A DNA stretch of 39,967 bases from positions 1 to 39,967 of the forward strand of contig JNVV01000055.1 in NCBI GenBank assembly GCA_000733355.1. Direction: 5' to 3'. This DNA comes from Falciphora oryzae (taxonomy: Eukaryota > Ascomycota > Sordariomycetes > Magnaporthales > Magnaporthaceae). Position numbers and translations under genes: made by a program. Below, piece after piece: positions 31,201 to 39,967 of the stretch (positions are counted from its first letter, which is position 1; every line of letters starts with the position of its first letter). The notes below the pieces were generated by a model. That model had not been told where the DNA came from, searched no databases, and saw nothing but the letters and a program-made list of their open reading frames with translations.

Positions 31201-32478
31201 TTAATTATAATCACTTTACGACCTAGACCCGAACCAATAAAGCCAAAGGAAAAAAAACGCTTTTGCACCGCACCACTACTACCACCACCACCAAAACCAT
31301 TATTATTATCGCTACGGTTCGAGCTAGTAACAAACGAACCGGGAAAAATAATCCCCGCACAAATATATCCATACCTGCTCCTATGGCTTTGCCAAATGCA
31401 GCTTAAGCAGGCACCAGTTTGGTATTTTTAAAAGCGTACGCAGCGTATAAAACGCGGCACCGAGTTGGAATTGCCGCATTTTTAAAGGCAATAACGATAA
31501 AAAGTTCCGCGCGAATAAATTAAAACCGTACGGAAATAGGATTCGCGTCGTACGATTCGGGCAACCAAATCGAAAGCACCGGCTTCGGTCGGAATATCCA
31601 TCCGGACCTCGATATTAACGGACGGCAGGGCACAAAGCGCACGCTTTTCGTTTTGCAAATTTAAAAAAAGAGAGGTTAGCTACGTACGATAAAGAAAAAA
31701 GCTAGGGAAGGTGATACATATATTGATAGCGAGCGCGGCTATAAACGCACGATTGCTAGGCGAGCCGGTAAGCAAATGGAGCTAACGGAAGCTTTGTTCG
31801 TCGATGCGGATAAAAAATATGCCGAAAACTGAAGGAAAGGCGACCGCTTAAACGGTAGGCTGAGCGGGTACAAAAGTTATTGTGCGAGCCGAAAGAGAAA
31901 GCCTAAAGAAGGTGGTAGAATTTCCAACTAATAGTTGAAAGGAAAAGAGAGTTTAAAGGTCGCGCGATAAGAGATCGCGCGATTAGAAAAGACGAGGTTA
32001 TAGTTGTATTTGTGGTTATGTCGTACGGAAAGAAAAGATTAGAAAAAAGGAAAGGAAGGGACGCTTTTTTATCCTTACGAGTAGGGAAGGAAGGCGGGCT
32101 TCGCATAAAGCAGGCAACTGCCGCGTGTGAAGCTATTTACAGCTTAACCAAAAAAGCTAATATACACCTCTAATTACTTTAGTACAATTTCCTACCCATA
32201 TAACCATCCCAATACAATTACCCGATCCACCGGAGGCTTTGTACGGACCCTAGGTGGATTCATTTTAAAGCCACTACCCTAAAAAAACCTGCTTTTTTTT
32301 AAGCTACCAATATAATTACCGTACTACGCCTATATTAAGTTACTTAAAAACACCAGTTACTTTTATTGCGTTTCCTTTATACTATAAAAACATACGGAGT
32401 TACCTTTGTAAAAGGTGACCTAACTATTCCAACTAATTTTGGGAAGGGGACGTGCGATTATAAAAGAAAAACTGCCAG
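31201..32478 (+). other. Copia copy A 3' region without recognised gene
   Basis: About 1.3 kb between pol and the 3' LTR. A His/Tyr-rich stretch near 31265-31320 is the only coding-like piece and I do not recognise it. Five CGTACG sites occur (31435-32027). The 3' polypurine tract is not distinct; the bases before the LTR are AAAAGAAAAACTGCCAG. Confidence 0.5.
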
Positions 32479-32870
32479 TATTGGAAGGGTAGTAAAAGGT
32501 CGCACGACAGGCAAATGCACGGGCAAGGGGAATCCCCAATAGCCAGGGACTCCGGGACTGAGAGGCCCCGCCTCTTTAACACGGAGGGACCGGCAATAGG
32601 GATCACCGGTTATAAACGAAAATCACGGGTCATGCACGGAAATTACCGGTTATGCACGGAGGCGGTGCAAGTCGCAAGTTAGGCCCGGCACCGGGACTGG
32701 CTTTGGACGACCGCACCCCGCGGCTTCCGTGATTGGGATATATGTATTTAAAGGGCTCGTACGAGGAGCCCTTCCGTTGTTTTTAAAAGACAGACGACTT
32801 TTTGGATATATATTAAATACCAGAAGCCTTTTTACTCAACCGTATTGGTATACCGACAGTGCTACGAACA
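32479..32870 (+). repeat. Copia copy A 3' LTR
   Basis: 392 bp. The first dinucleotide reads TA for TG (G-to-A decay). Ends TACGAACA and is followed by GTAAT. It carries CTCGTACGAG where the solo LTR has CTCGCACGAG, direct evidence that CGCACG becomes CGTACG. Confidence 0.92.
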
Positions 32871-33240
32871 GTAATCGTACGAAAATGTAAAGTAAACGAA
32901 GGTATAGTAAAAAGGTAGGGGGAAAAAAAATAAAGTGTTAAATGGGAAAAAGGGGAAAAAGAAATAAAAATGTTAAAAAGCTGGTGTGCGTAACGGAGCG
33001 CGATTTACTTCCTTTTCCGTACGAGCTAGGCTTCCGTTTTTTAATCGGCTATCGTTTGTACGAAAGGTTAGTGAACCCGTTTAAATTCCTTTCCCCTAAT
33101 TCCGATTGCTGTTTATAAAGGAAAGTTGTTTGGGCAGTAGTACGGGATTGATAGTTTGAGGCGAATTTACAACCTCGTCAACCAGTACGAACCGTTTTTT
33201 TACGTTGCCAATTTATAGGTTATAACCACCCACTAATTAG
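32871..33240 (-). other. Copia copy B leader (inverted)
   Basis: Reverse complement of the leader at 24818-25193. It connects copy B's 5' LTR to its gag across copy A. No gene. Confidence 0.85.
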
Positions 33241-33632
33241 TGTTCGTGGCATTGTCGGTATACCAATACGGTTAGGGTGAAAAGGCTTCTGGTATTTAAT
33301 ATGTATCCAAAAGTCGTTTGTTTTTTAAAAATAACGGAAGGGCTCCTCGTGCGAGCCCTTTAAATACATATATCCCAATCACGGAAGCCGCGGGGTGCGG
33401 TCGTCCAAGGCCAGTCCCGGTGCCGGGCCTAACTTGCAACTTGCACCGCCTCCGTGCATAACCGGTAATTTCCGTGCATGACCCGTGATTTCCGTTTATA
33501 ACCGGTGATCCCTATTGCCGGTCCCTCCGTGTTAAAGAGGCGGGGCCTCTCAGTCCCGGAGTCCCTGGCTATTGGGGATTCCCCTTGCCCGTGCATTTGC
33601 CTGTCGTGCGACCTTTTGCTGCCCTTCCAACA
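33241..33632 (-). repeat. Copia copy B 5' LTR (inverted)
   Basis: 392 bp, reading on the minus strand from TGTTGGAAGG at 33632 to CACGAACA at 33241. It faces the copy A 3' LTR across 370 bases, giving a long inverted repeat. The sequence right of it (CAATTCGAA) belongs to the interrupted gene at 33633. Confidence 0.92.
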
Positions 33633-34650
33633 CAATTCGAATATCGTTTCCACATTACGGTTTCCAAAAAAACCTTTTAGCGATACTTCCGCTAATGGAA
33701 CCTCCCTTTCCGGAATCCCAAATTTATAAAAATACCCGTTTTCGAACGCTAATTTACTGCCTATTTTTATTCTTTTAGTTGCACCGACGCTGACCTTTTC
33801 CGGTTGCTAATAAAAAACGGGTTCGATTATTTATCTTTTAAAGCTATTCGCCGAATTCGTAAAAAGCTTAACCTTATTCGACGACATTTTCCCGAAAAGC
33901 TCGCGGAATCAGCTGCCTAGCTTTAAACCTATTTCGACGAACCTGGAAACGATATTCATTTGCTTCCCCGGCTTAGCCGTCGGAACCTTTACACCCACAT
34001 CCGCCAATTTTAGCACATCCACCATCCTTAGCATAAAGCATTTAAATTTTTGCGGGAAAAATAGCTTTAACACGCTCGCTTCCACTATAACGAAATAATG
34101 CGTCGAAAAAACGGGTTTAAAACCCCTGGCCCCAATTACATATAATTTATCGATAGTTATATAAAACTCGCGCAATACGGGTTTTATATCCACGCTGCGG
34201 TAAATGCCTACTTACGTTTTATTATTTAGGTTAACACTTTTACTGTAAATATTATCAAGCGGAATGTATTTTACCAATACGCTATAAAAGTTTACGAATT
34301 AGGCTTCGGTCCTATAATCCTCTGGTTTAACCGTAGTATAAAAACACTTATAGCGGCGGGGGCACATTTCTTTTTATTTAAAGGAAATAAAGCCACCTGT
34401 AAAGTCAAGCTTTAACGTAACGCTAAAAAGGATATCCAATGGATTTAACGTAACGAAAATGGCGAAAATATCGTAAAAATAGCTACACGCGTAACAATAA
34501 AAGAAATTATCCCACGTTAGCTAACGGGCACGCTTATCGAATTTAAAAATGCTATTGCTTACAGGAAAAGCATCCGCAATTAACGCATTAAATCGTAGTA
34601 GATGCAAATAAATAAAAAGCACATTTAGTTTTAAAAAGTACGTGTTTTTT
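33633..34650 (-). pseudogene. Unknown decayed gene cut by copia copy B
   Basis: One minus-strand frame can be followed from about 34650 to 33633 with roughly a dozen stops, including a 94-codon open stretch (34193-33909). The part near 34540-34600 holds C-V-N-C-G-C; further on is C-P-R-R-Y-K-C-F-Y-T-T-V-K. The frame runs straight up to the LTR boundary at 33632, so the LTR interrupts it. I do not recognise the protein. It lacks the CGTACG motif and does not match copia, so it is host sequence or another element. Confidence 0.45.
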
Positions 34651-34917
34651 TTTTCCTTTCGTAATTTTACCGTTTACTTTTCCTTTTGCTAATTTTTATC
34701 CAAAATTACTTTAGCTAGTTTAAAGCGAATTTGCTTTAGGAAAAAGGCAAACCCGCTGACGAAATTGCCTTTTTATATATTTTTCCCCCCTTATCGAATA
34801 TAATATCCATATTTTCGTTTAATATTGGAACGGACATACAATTCGCAAATAAAATAACAGGAGGCATATTCACAACGGGAAGCCTACCATCTTATAGCAA
34901 TTGCTTAAAGTTGGAAA

Positions 34918-35293
34918 GGCTATCGAATGTCGCGTAAAATTCCGATAAAAAGATTTTAACGTTATAGCTTTTGTAGCAAAAGTGAATGGGGCGCATTATA
35001 ACGAATATCTCCCTGCAACAGTTTACAAGCTTTGCTAAAGCTTTATATTTAGTTATGTTGCTAAATAAGCGCCTAATATTATACGATTTCGCTTTTGAGA
35101 GTATTTGTTTTTACGAAACGAATTCGAAACATATTATCGCTTAAGGGCTATATTTAAGCTTAAGGTGCTTTGTTTGTTTACTAAGGGGATTTTAGCATTT
35201 AGGGACAAATTAAAGCAAGTTGGAATCAATATTAACGAATTACATAACGCGGAAATAAATAGTGAGGATAACAGCGAAAACGAGTTTTTATAA
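34918..35293 (+). pseudogene. Possible plus-strand gene end, unknown
   Basis: The frame ending at 35293 contains 62 open codons (from 35105) and extends upstream through about four TAG/TAA/TGA codons. The C-terminus is acidic (N-S-E-D-N-S-E-N-E-F-L). It reads protein-like but nothing identifies it. It may be chance in AT-rich sequence. Confidence 0.3.
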
Positions 35294-35447
35294 AGCGATT
35301 TAATTAAATCGCAAGCAATATAATTACGTTGCGCCTTTTGAATTCAATTTACAATGTTAATAACAATTTCCAATTTCCCTTTCGGAGATAACACGTATGG
35401 CTTCCAAATAGCGGGAAAACGGCAAATAATTTAAACTTTAAATCCCG
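35294..35447. other. AT-rich spacer before copia copy C
   Basis: No feature visible; it ends TCCCG against the LTR. No matching duplication is available because copy C's 3' end is missing. Confidence 0.4.
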
Positions 35448-35818
35448 TGTTGGAAGGATAATTGACAGTCGCACGAAGGGAAAAGGGCATTGCACGGAAA
35501 TCCCCAATAGCCAGGGACTTCGAGGCAGAGAGGCCCCGCCTCTCTGACACGAAGTGTCCGGCAATGGGGATCACCGGTCATGCACGGAGATTACCGGTTA
35601 TGCACAGAGGCGGTGCAAGTCGCAAGTTAGGCCCGGCACCGGGACTGGCTTTAGACGACCGCACCCCGCGGTTTCCGTAATTGGGATATATGTATTTAAA
35701 AGGCTCGCACGAGGAGCCCTTCCGTTGTTTTTAAAAAACAAACGACTTTTAAATACATATTAAATATTAAAAGCCTTTTTACCCCAACCGTATTAGTATA
35801 CCGACAATGCTACAAACA
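35448..35818 (+). repeat. Copia copy C 5' LTR
   Basis: 371 bp, TGTTGGAAGG to TACAAACA. Only two of the 20-bp tandem units are present (about 35567-35606), and the segment after position 20 differs from the other LTRs, so this is a subfamily variant as well as a decayed copy. Confidence 0.9.
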
Positions 35819-36187
35819 CTGATTAGTAGGTGGTTATAACCTATAAATTGGCAACGTAAAAAAACGGTTCGTACTGGTTGACGAGGTTGTAAATTCGCCT
35901 CGTGCTATTAGTCCCGTGCTATTGCCTAAGCAATTTTCCCCTATAAATGGCAATCGGAATTAAGGGAAAGGAATTTGGACGGGTTTATTAACCTTTCGTA
36001 CGAACGATAGCCGATTAAAAAACGAAGGCCTAATTCGTGCGGAAAAGGAAGTAAATCGCGCTCCGTTGCGCATACTAGCTTTTTAGCATTTTTATTTCTT
36101 TTTCCCCTTTTTCCATTTAATATTTTATTTTTTTTCCCTTTATTTTTTATTACATTTTCGTTTACCCTATACCTTCGTACGATTACT
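35819..36187 (+). other. Copia copy C leader
   Basis: Homologous to 24818-25193, with the GGTTATAACC palindrome near its start and CGTACG at 35997 and 36176. No gene. Confidence 0.8.
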
Positions 36188-36986
36188 ATGTTAGGTAAAA
36201 ACGAAACCCCAAATACACCCGTCGCTAAACCGGCGGGAATATCGCATAAAAGCCATCCTGGCAGGATTTTTTAAGATTAGCACGAAGAGATTGTCGAAGG
36301 GATAAATATCCTTTTATTAGTATGGCGCAAGTACGTTAACCCCGAGCGCTGGGAAAACGACGTCGACCTAACCCAGTTATTTTCGGTTAACGAAATTATA
36401 ATTTATTTCATACGATCGGTCGCGGAAGCTATTTGGATATTTATAAAAAGCAACGCGTTACGTTAAGCTTTTCGAAAGGAGTTTGCCGGATGGATATACG
36501 ACCTTTTTAACCAAAACGGTTATACGTTTAAAAAGCGGATGGATTAATTTTTAGTGGAAAATGTGATTTATATCCTAAAAGGGATAGTAACGGCTAGGTT
36601 TATGCGAGTATTAGACCTTATACTTCCAAATATTCCGTACGAGACACCTATTTTGCGGCTAGCGCAATTAGCACGTTTATCCCGAATATTACAATTTAAA
36701 CGATAAGCATTTTCGCACGATATAGCCCTAGTTTGGCCAGTCGTTACTCCGGTTAGGGCAACCCCGATAGCAATCTTTACCGTAGAAGTAAAATAGATTT
36801 ACGATAATACGGATTTCGTACGGGAACAAATATAAGTGTTTAGGATTATCCCATTAGGAGCACGTACGATATAAAAAGTTTGGAATTTTTTATAGCTTCC
36901 GGAGGATTAAACCTTTCGTACGACCATTCCCCCGATGGAATACAATTTGCCCCCGAAGCTGCCGGTATATAGTTACCCGTTAAAAC
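36188..36986 (+). pseudogene. Copia copy C gag remnant, truncated
   Basis: Starts at ATG 36188 (M-L-G-K-N-E-T-P) and follows copy A gag for about 800 bases with more stops. Homology breaks off at 36986, at the point matching copy A about 26002, where unrelated sequence begins. Copy C is a 5' fragment. Confidence 0.82.
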
Positions 36987-37881
36987 CTGTTAAAAGAACT
37001 AATGTATTTAGCTAGGTTGGGTGCATAGGCCCAACCTACCCTATACTACTCTTTTTAAATTATCTACCCTGTATTGTTGTAGGGTTGTGCACGGGAATAG
37101 CGGGCAGTGCTTATAGCGTGTTTAGGGATAGCTTACAGCACTTACAGCACCTACCGGAAGCTTAAAAGCAGCCTGCAACCCCTATGGGATGCCTAAGCAC
37201 CCAAATCAGTCGTTGTGGGTCGCGCTGACTCGCCTACCCTGCACATCTACCCTGTACAGAGTTGATTGGGAGTCAATTTGCACAAGTTAAAATTGGAGTG
37301 AGTGAGTGAGTGAGTTTATTTAACGTCGGAAAATCGGGATCTACCAGTCCCTGCCTCCCAAGGGGCATACGACGTGCTAGCGCTACCTAAGCTTAACATT
37401 AGGCTACGTGTTGCTATCGAGGCGGCTAACAGAATCAAACCATGGGGCAAGCCCAAAGCACACGGAGTTCAGGCCGCATTCCGGCGCTCCTTGTTAGTAA
37501 GCGGGCAATCGGCAAAAGGGCGAATAAACGCTAGGGCGCTGTAAGCGCTGCTGTTAGTGGTAGTGGACGCTGTCGGCAGGCAACCTGCCGGAAGAAGAGT
37601 AAGGCCGGGTGTGGCGGAAGGGACCTCGGGACCCCCCCTGGGCCTGGCCGGAGATACGGGGGACCAACGAGCCTACTGTTGGTCCTAATAGTACAAAGGA
37701 AAAGATGAAAGGTGCAAAGGGAAAAGGGAAAAGGGAAAAGGAAAAAGGAAAAAGGAAAAAGGAAAAAGGAAAAAGGAAAAAGGAAATAGGAAATAGGAAA
37801 TAGGAAATAGGAAATAGGAAATAGGAAATAGGAAATAGGAAAAAGGAAATAGGTTGTATGCAGGCTTTTTATGCCCTGTTA
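36987..37881 (-). other. LINE 3' region and flanking sequence
   Basis: No gene frame. On the minus strand this lies downstream of the LINE stop codon and is probably at least partly LINE 3' untranslated sequence. It holds an AGGTTGGG/CCCAACCT hairpin (about 37012-37035), a GAGT microsatellite (about 37298-37317, with AATAAA on the minus strand just after it) and a heptamer minisatellite (37710-37855). The left edge starts TGTTAAAAGAAC against copia copy C and could also be an LTR start; no partner or duplication was found. Confidence 0.5.
37710..37855. repeat. Heptanucleotide minisatellite GGAAAAA / GGAAATA
   Basis: About 18 tandem 7-base units, first GGAAAAA then switching to GGAAATA. On the LINE strand it is a pyrimidine repeat within the 3' region. 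The Lys/Arg-rich plus-strand frame over it is a repeat artefact. Confidence 0.9.
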
Positions 37882-38697
37882 CTACCGACCAGCGATAGTG
37901 TAGTAGTTGGTAGCTTTAACGAACAAAGCAAAAAGGAAAGGCTTTTGCAATAGCCGTTTACAATGCCCAGGCCTATCAAAGGCCGGGGAAGGGTCCGCTA
38001 TAGGCCATTTGTTTTCTGCCGCCCTAGCTAACCTGCAGTATACAGGGTGGGAAGGGGACTTGTTTTTTCCGCAGCGGCACGGGTTGTCGTTTTCGTGCTG
38101 GAACTTTCGATGGTACCAGTTAAAATCCCCGTGCCCCGTGCGTGCGGCTATTAGCTGCTGTAATACCTTCCGGTGCAGCTGTAAAGCTTCGGGTGCGGGC
38201 CGTAGCACCGGCGGGAGGCCTATAGCCTTATACCGGTCCGGGAGGTTGTTTTCGAACCAGGTGTTTCGGGCGTCGCGGGCTATTTTTCGGGCTGTAGCTT
38301 TTACTCTGGCTACCGTTGGTTTGGAGTATTGGGGTATCGGCAGGGCCGATCCCAACTTTGCTTCGGTATCGGCCTCTTCGTTCCCGGGGATTCCCGTATG
38401 GCCCGGGGACCAACGGACGTGTACCCGGTATTTATCCATAAAGTAATAGACTTTTTTAAAAGCCCTTTGTGAGCTGTCGGGGGCCGTGCTTAAAAAGCCG
38501 TTAGCCGCCGAGGTGTTATTAAGGCACAGGTGGAAAGTGCAGTTGCGGAAGCTCCAAACGGCTTTACGGAGGCCCATCCGGCCCCCTTCCGCTTCGCCGT
38601 CGAACACTTCCGCCGGGTGCGCCAGCCGGCTGTGCCCGGAAAGTTTGCGTTAGCCGGCTTAGTGGATTACCCAGCCGTAACCAGGGTTGGCATTTTA
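37882..38697 (-). pseudogene. Tad-like LINE, RNase H end of ORF2 (5'-truncated)
   Basis: The minus strand encodes the RNase H domain and C-terminal zinc motif of a non-LTR retrotransposon of the fungal Tad group (by recall of the family). From about 38697: G-W-V-I-H, E-V-F-D-G-E-A (RNase H acidic block), L-C-L-N-N-T-S-A-A (Asp replaced by Asn), V-R-W-S-P-G-H-T-G-I-P-G-N-E-E-A-D, then A-A-R-T-G-H-G-D-F and C-R-C-G-K-X5-H-P-X2-C. 241 codons are open (38607-37882); two TAA/TAG codons lie just upstream. The reverse transcriptase and endonuclease are absent, as expected for 5' truncation. It is less decayed than the LTR elements. Confidence 0.85.
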
Positions 38698-38955
38698 GTC
38701 ACTAGTTTTTTAGTCAAGTCATGACTTGACTAGTTTTTTTTAACTAAAGTCATCTAGGTGACTTGACTAGGACTAATTTTTTAGAATAGTGACTTGACTA
38801 ATTGACTAAATTTGACTAGTTTTATTTATAGTAATCATTTTTATTAAATTTTTATAAATTTAAACATTTAAAAGTATATACAAAAATATAAAAATTAAAG
38901 CAATACGTTAAAAATTAATAAAAAAAACTATAAAAACTAATAAATAAATTATAAT
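38698..38955. repeat. AT-rich patch with TGACTTGACTA repeats
   Basis: TGACTTGACTA occurs at 38722, 38759 and 38790, and its inverse at 38712-38721 forms a perfect 20-bp palindrome (AGTCAAGTCATGACTTGACT, 38712-38731). The remainder (38820-38955) is almost pure A/T. No coding. It may be the end of a DNA transposon, but no second end was found. Confidence 0.6.
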
Positions 38956-38957
38956 TA

Positions 38958-39269
38958 ACGTGGTTTACAAGCGAGCGACACACACAAGCGAGCGACACAC
39001 TTGAAAAATGCATATTAAACAGCGTTTTTTTACAATTAAATAATTCGCTCAATTTGACGCCAAATTTAACAAGAATTTAAACAGTTATATTTAGCTATAT
39101 AATGAATTTAAATTAATTTTTTCAAATTTTTATTTTTACTTTTTTAGGGTTAGTTTTACAAAATTGTAAAAAAATCACAGTATTTTACACAGTGTTTAAA
39201 ACTACCCCTAAAAAGGTAATAATAAAAATCGGAAAAAATGAATTTAAATTTATTACATAATTAAATATA
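38958..39269. mobile_element. MITE relative a (degenerate)
   Basis: Begins ACGTGGTTTACAAGCGAG after a TA, then two 17-base subterminal units (TACAAGCGAGCGACACA and CACAAGCGAGCGACACA), an AT-rich arm and an inverted second arm starting near 39199. The second arm is broken at 39269 by MITE b. It is the same family as 30365-30804 but more diverged and more A/T-rich. Confidence 0.8.
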
Positions 39270-39418
39270 ACGTGGTTCATCACCGAGTGGCGCACCCTCA
39301 CCGAGTGGCGCACTTCAAATCCCATACTAAATGCCGTTTTTAACTCCTAGTTAAATCGATCAATTTAACATAAAATTCCGTAAAAATTTAATATGTTATA
39401 TTTAACTATATAACCGAT
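39270..39418. mobile_element. MITE relative b, left arm only
   Basis: Begins ACGTGGTTCATCACCGAG after a TA (39268-39269), with a doubled unit TCACCGAGTGGCGCAC, then the family sequence CTTCAAATCCCATACTAAA. It inserted in MITE a and is in turn cut at 39418 by retroposon copy 2, so its right arm is not visible. Confidence 0.78.
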
Positions 39419-39967
39419 TGCCCTCGTGGTGCAGTGGTTCAGCACCGGGCGGACCTTTTCGAAGGTCGCGGGTTCGACTCCCGCCGAGGGCACAAAGGAC
39501 TTTTTGTTCTTCGAACCAAAAACCCCGCCTTACCGGAAAACGCGATTAACAGCAGCCCTTATCACGTGCCCCCAAGCACGTGCAAAAACGAAGAAAGCCA
39601 TGAAATGCGACCAAAACAACCCCCAAGGAAAACAAGCACGAGGAATAATCGCAAAGTAACGAGCACAAGCCCTACCCTTATTCGCCACGGTACCGAACCG
39701 CCTGCGCCACTCGTCTGGCTTGCAATACACGGGGTCGCTCCCCCGAACCGTGCATAGGAGGTCCAAGCTGGGAATGCACGTGGGAAAAAATAAGTAAAGG
39801 AACAAGCACGAGGCTGACCGGCCTGGTCCCCCGGGACGGCGTACCGATCCGGAACCAAATCGATAAGGGCTAGCGCACGTGCGCGCAGGAGATTGCCCCC
39901 TGGGACAAATGGCAGGCACAAAGAGACGAAAAAAAACAAAAATGAGGGAAACAAGAACCCGAGCAAT
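39419..39967 (+). mobile_element. tRNA-headed retroposon, copy 2 (runs off window)
   Basis: 549 bp visible. The head matches 23492-23564 with compensating changes, and the body shares segments with copy 1, notably around GCTTGCA...ACGGGGTC, GCACGTGGGAAA and AACAAGCACGAGG (39717-39848). It is CpA-rich and undecayed like copy 1. Its right end and duplication are outside the window. Confidence 0.75.
39420..39492 (+). ncRNA. tRNA-like Pol III RNA head, copy 2
   Basis: 73 nt with the same acceptor stem GCCCTCG/CGAGGGC, A box TGGTGCAGTGG (39427-39437), B box GGTTCGACTCC (39471-39481), TTCG hairpin GACCTT/AAGGTC (39452-39467), T arm GCGGG/CCCGC and T5 terminator (39501-39505). Pairs that differ from copy 1 change on both sides: two in the hairpin and one in the T arm. 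Confidence 0.77.

Larger units (their letters stand above)
24426..32870 (+). mobile_element. Copia copy A (plus), full length with two nested inserts
   Basis: A Ty1/copia element with 392-bp LTRs (24426-24817 and 32479-32870), a leader, gag, then protease, integrase, reverse transcriptase and RNase H in copia order. It carries a solo LTR of its own family (28951-29342) within RT and a hairpin MITE (30365-30804) within RNase H. Blocks such as T-P-F-L-F-C-L, N-D-T-A-G-P-N-G-L-V-P-T, T-I-Q-R-I-S-Q-R and S-V-L-A-S-E are those of the filamentous-fungal copia lineage (from memory). It is heavily decayed. Confidence 0.92.
22133..33632 (-). mobile_element. Copia copy B (minus), split by copy A and a retroposon
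   Basis: A Ty1/copia element read right to left: 5' LTR 33632-33241, leader 33240-32871, then gag from about 24425 leftwards to 22133. It is interrupted by copy A (24426-32870) at the duplication GTAAT and by an 834-bp tRNA-headed retroposon (23491-24324). Alignment with copy A's plus-strand gag stops at 22133, so pol and the 3' LTR are missing. Removing copy A plus one GTAAT rejoins leader to gag start exactly as in copy A. Confidence 0.88.

Noticed and set aside
36987..37431. LTR starting TGTTAAAAGA with a hairpin near its start
   Set aside because: No second copy, no matching 5-bp duplication and no clean end; left as unassigned.
37609..37803. Lys/Arg/Glu-rich plus-strand frame
   Set aside because: It is the translation of the heptamer minisatellite.
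37907..38446. 179-codon plus-strand frame opposite the LINE
   Set aside because: It is the complement of the RNase H coding strand, whose motifs are clear.
1..39967. CRISPR array, bacterial operon or phage content
   Set aside because: Repeats are LTRs, minisatellites and MITE arms. Proteins are eukaryotic retroelement proteins, and no spacer-repeat pattern occurs.

Overview
This window looks like a transposon graveyard from a filamentous ascomycete (Pezizomycotina). I find no intact host gene. Almost every coding frame belongs to a retroelement and is broken by TAG/TAA codons and by missense changes that fit C-to-T decay resembling repeat-induced point mutation (RIP). The taxonomic call rests on that decay and on fungal-type Ty1/copia, chromodomain Ty3/gypsy and Tad-like LINE proteins. 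Family recognition is from memory of motifs; no search was run.

Left half (1-19927): three Ty3/gypsy chromoviruses nested inside one another. E1 (1-3767 and 18698-19927, left end outside the window) is split within its integrase by E2 (3768-18692; 202-bp LTRs; target-site duplication TCGAT). E2 is split between its RNase H and integrase by E3 (9715-16686; 286-bp LTRs; duplication TACAG). Removing each insert with one duplication copy restores the reading frame of the element around it. Each of the three ends its integrase with a chromodomain, E2 adds an AT-hook, and E3 has a Tf1/sushi-type self-complementary primer site.

Middle (19928-22132): a decayed minus-strand gene of unknown function (20025-21572) lies antisense just after E1 pol, followed by unassigned sequence with a possible LTR-like promoter.

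Right-centre (22133-36986): three copies of one Ty1/copia family with a 392-bp LTR (371 bp in copy C). Copy B (minus) is split by copy A (plus, 24426-32870, duplication GTAAT). Copy A carries a solo LTR in its reverse transcriptase (duplication ATTAC) and a 440-bp hairpin MITE in its RNase H (duplication TA). Copy B also carries an 834-bp tRNA-headed retroposon (14-bp duplication). Copy C (plus) is a 5' fragment. Between B and C lies a 1.8-kb block (33633-35447) with a decayed gene cut by copy B's LTR. The copia family is very rich in the hexamer CGTACG, apparently derived from CGCACG/CGTGCG.

Right end (36987-39967): a 5'-truncated Tad-like LINE on the minus strand with simple repeats in its 3' region, an AT-rich repeat patch, two more MITE relatives nested one in the other, and a second copy of the tRNA-headed retroposon running off the window.

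Most notable: the tRNA-like retroposon head with a compensated UUCG hairpin, the CGTACG/CGCACGA-rich copia family, one-sided LTR decay with a CpA+CpT context, the self-priming E3, and hairpin repeats in the E2 leader.
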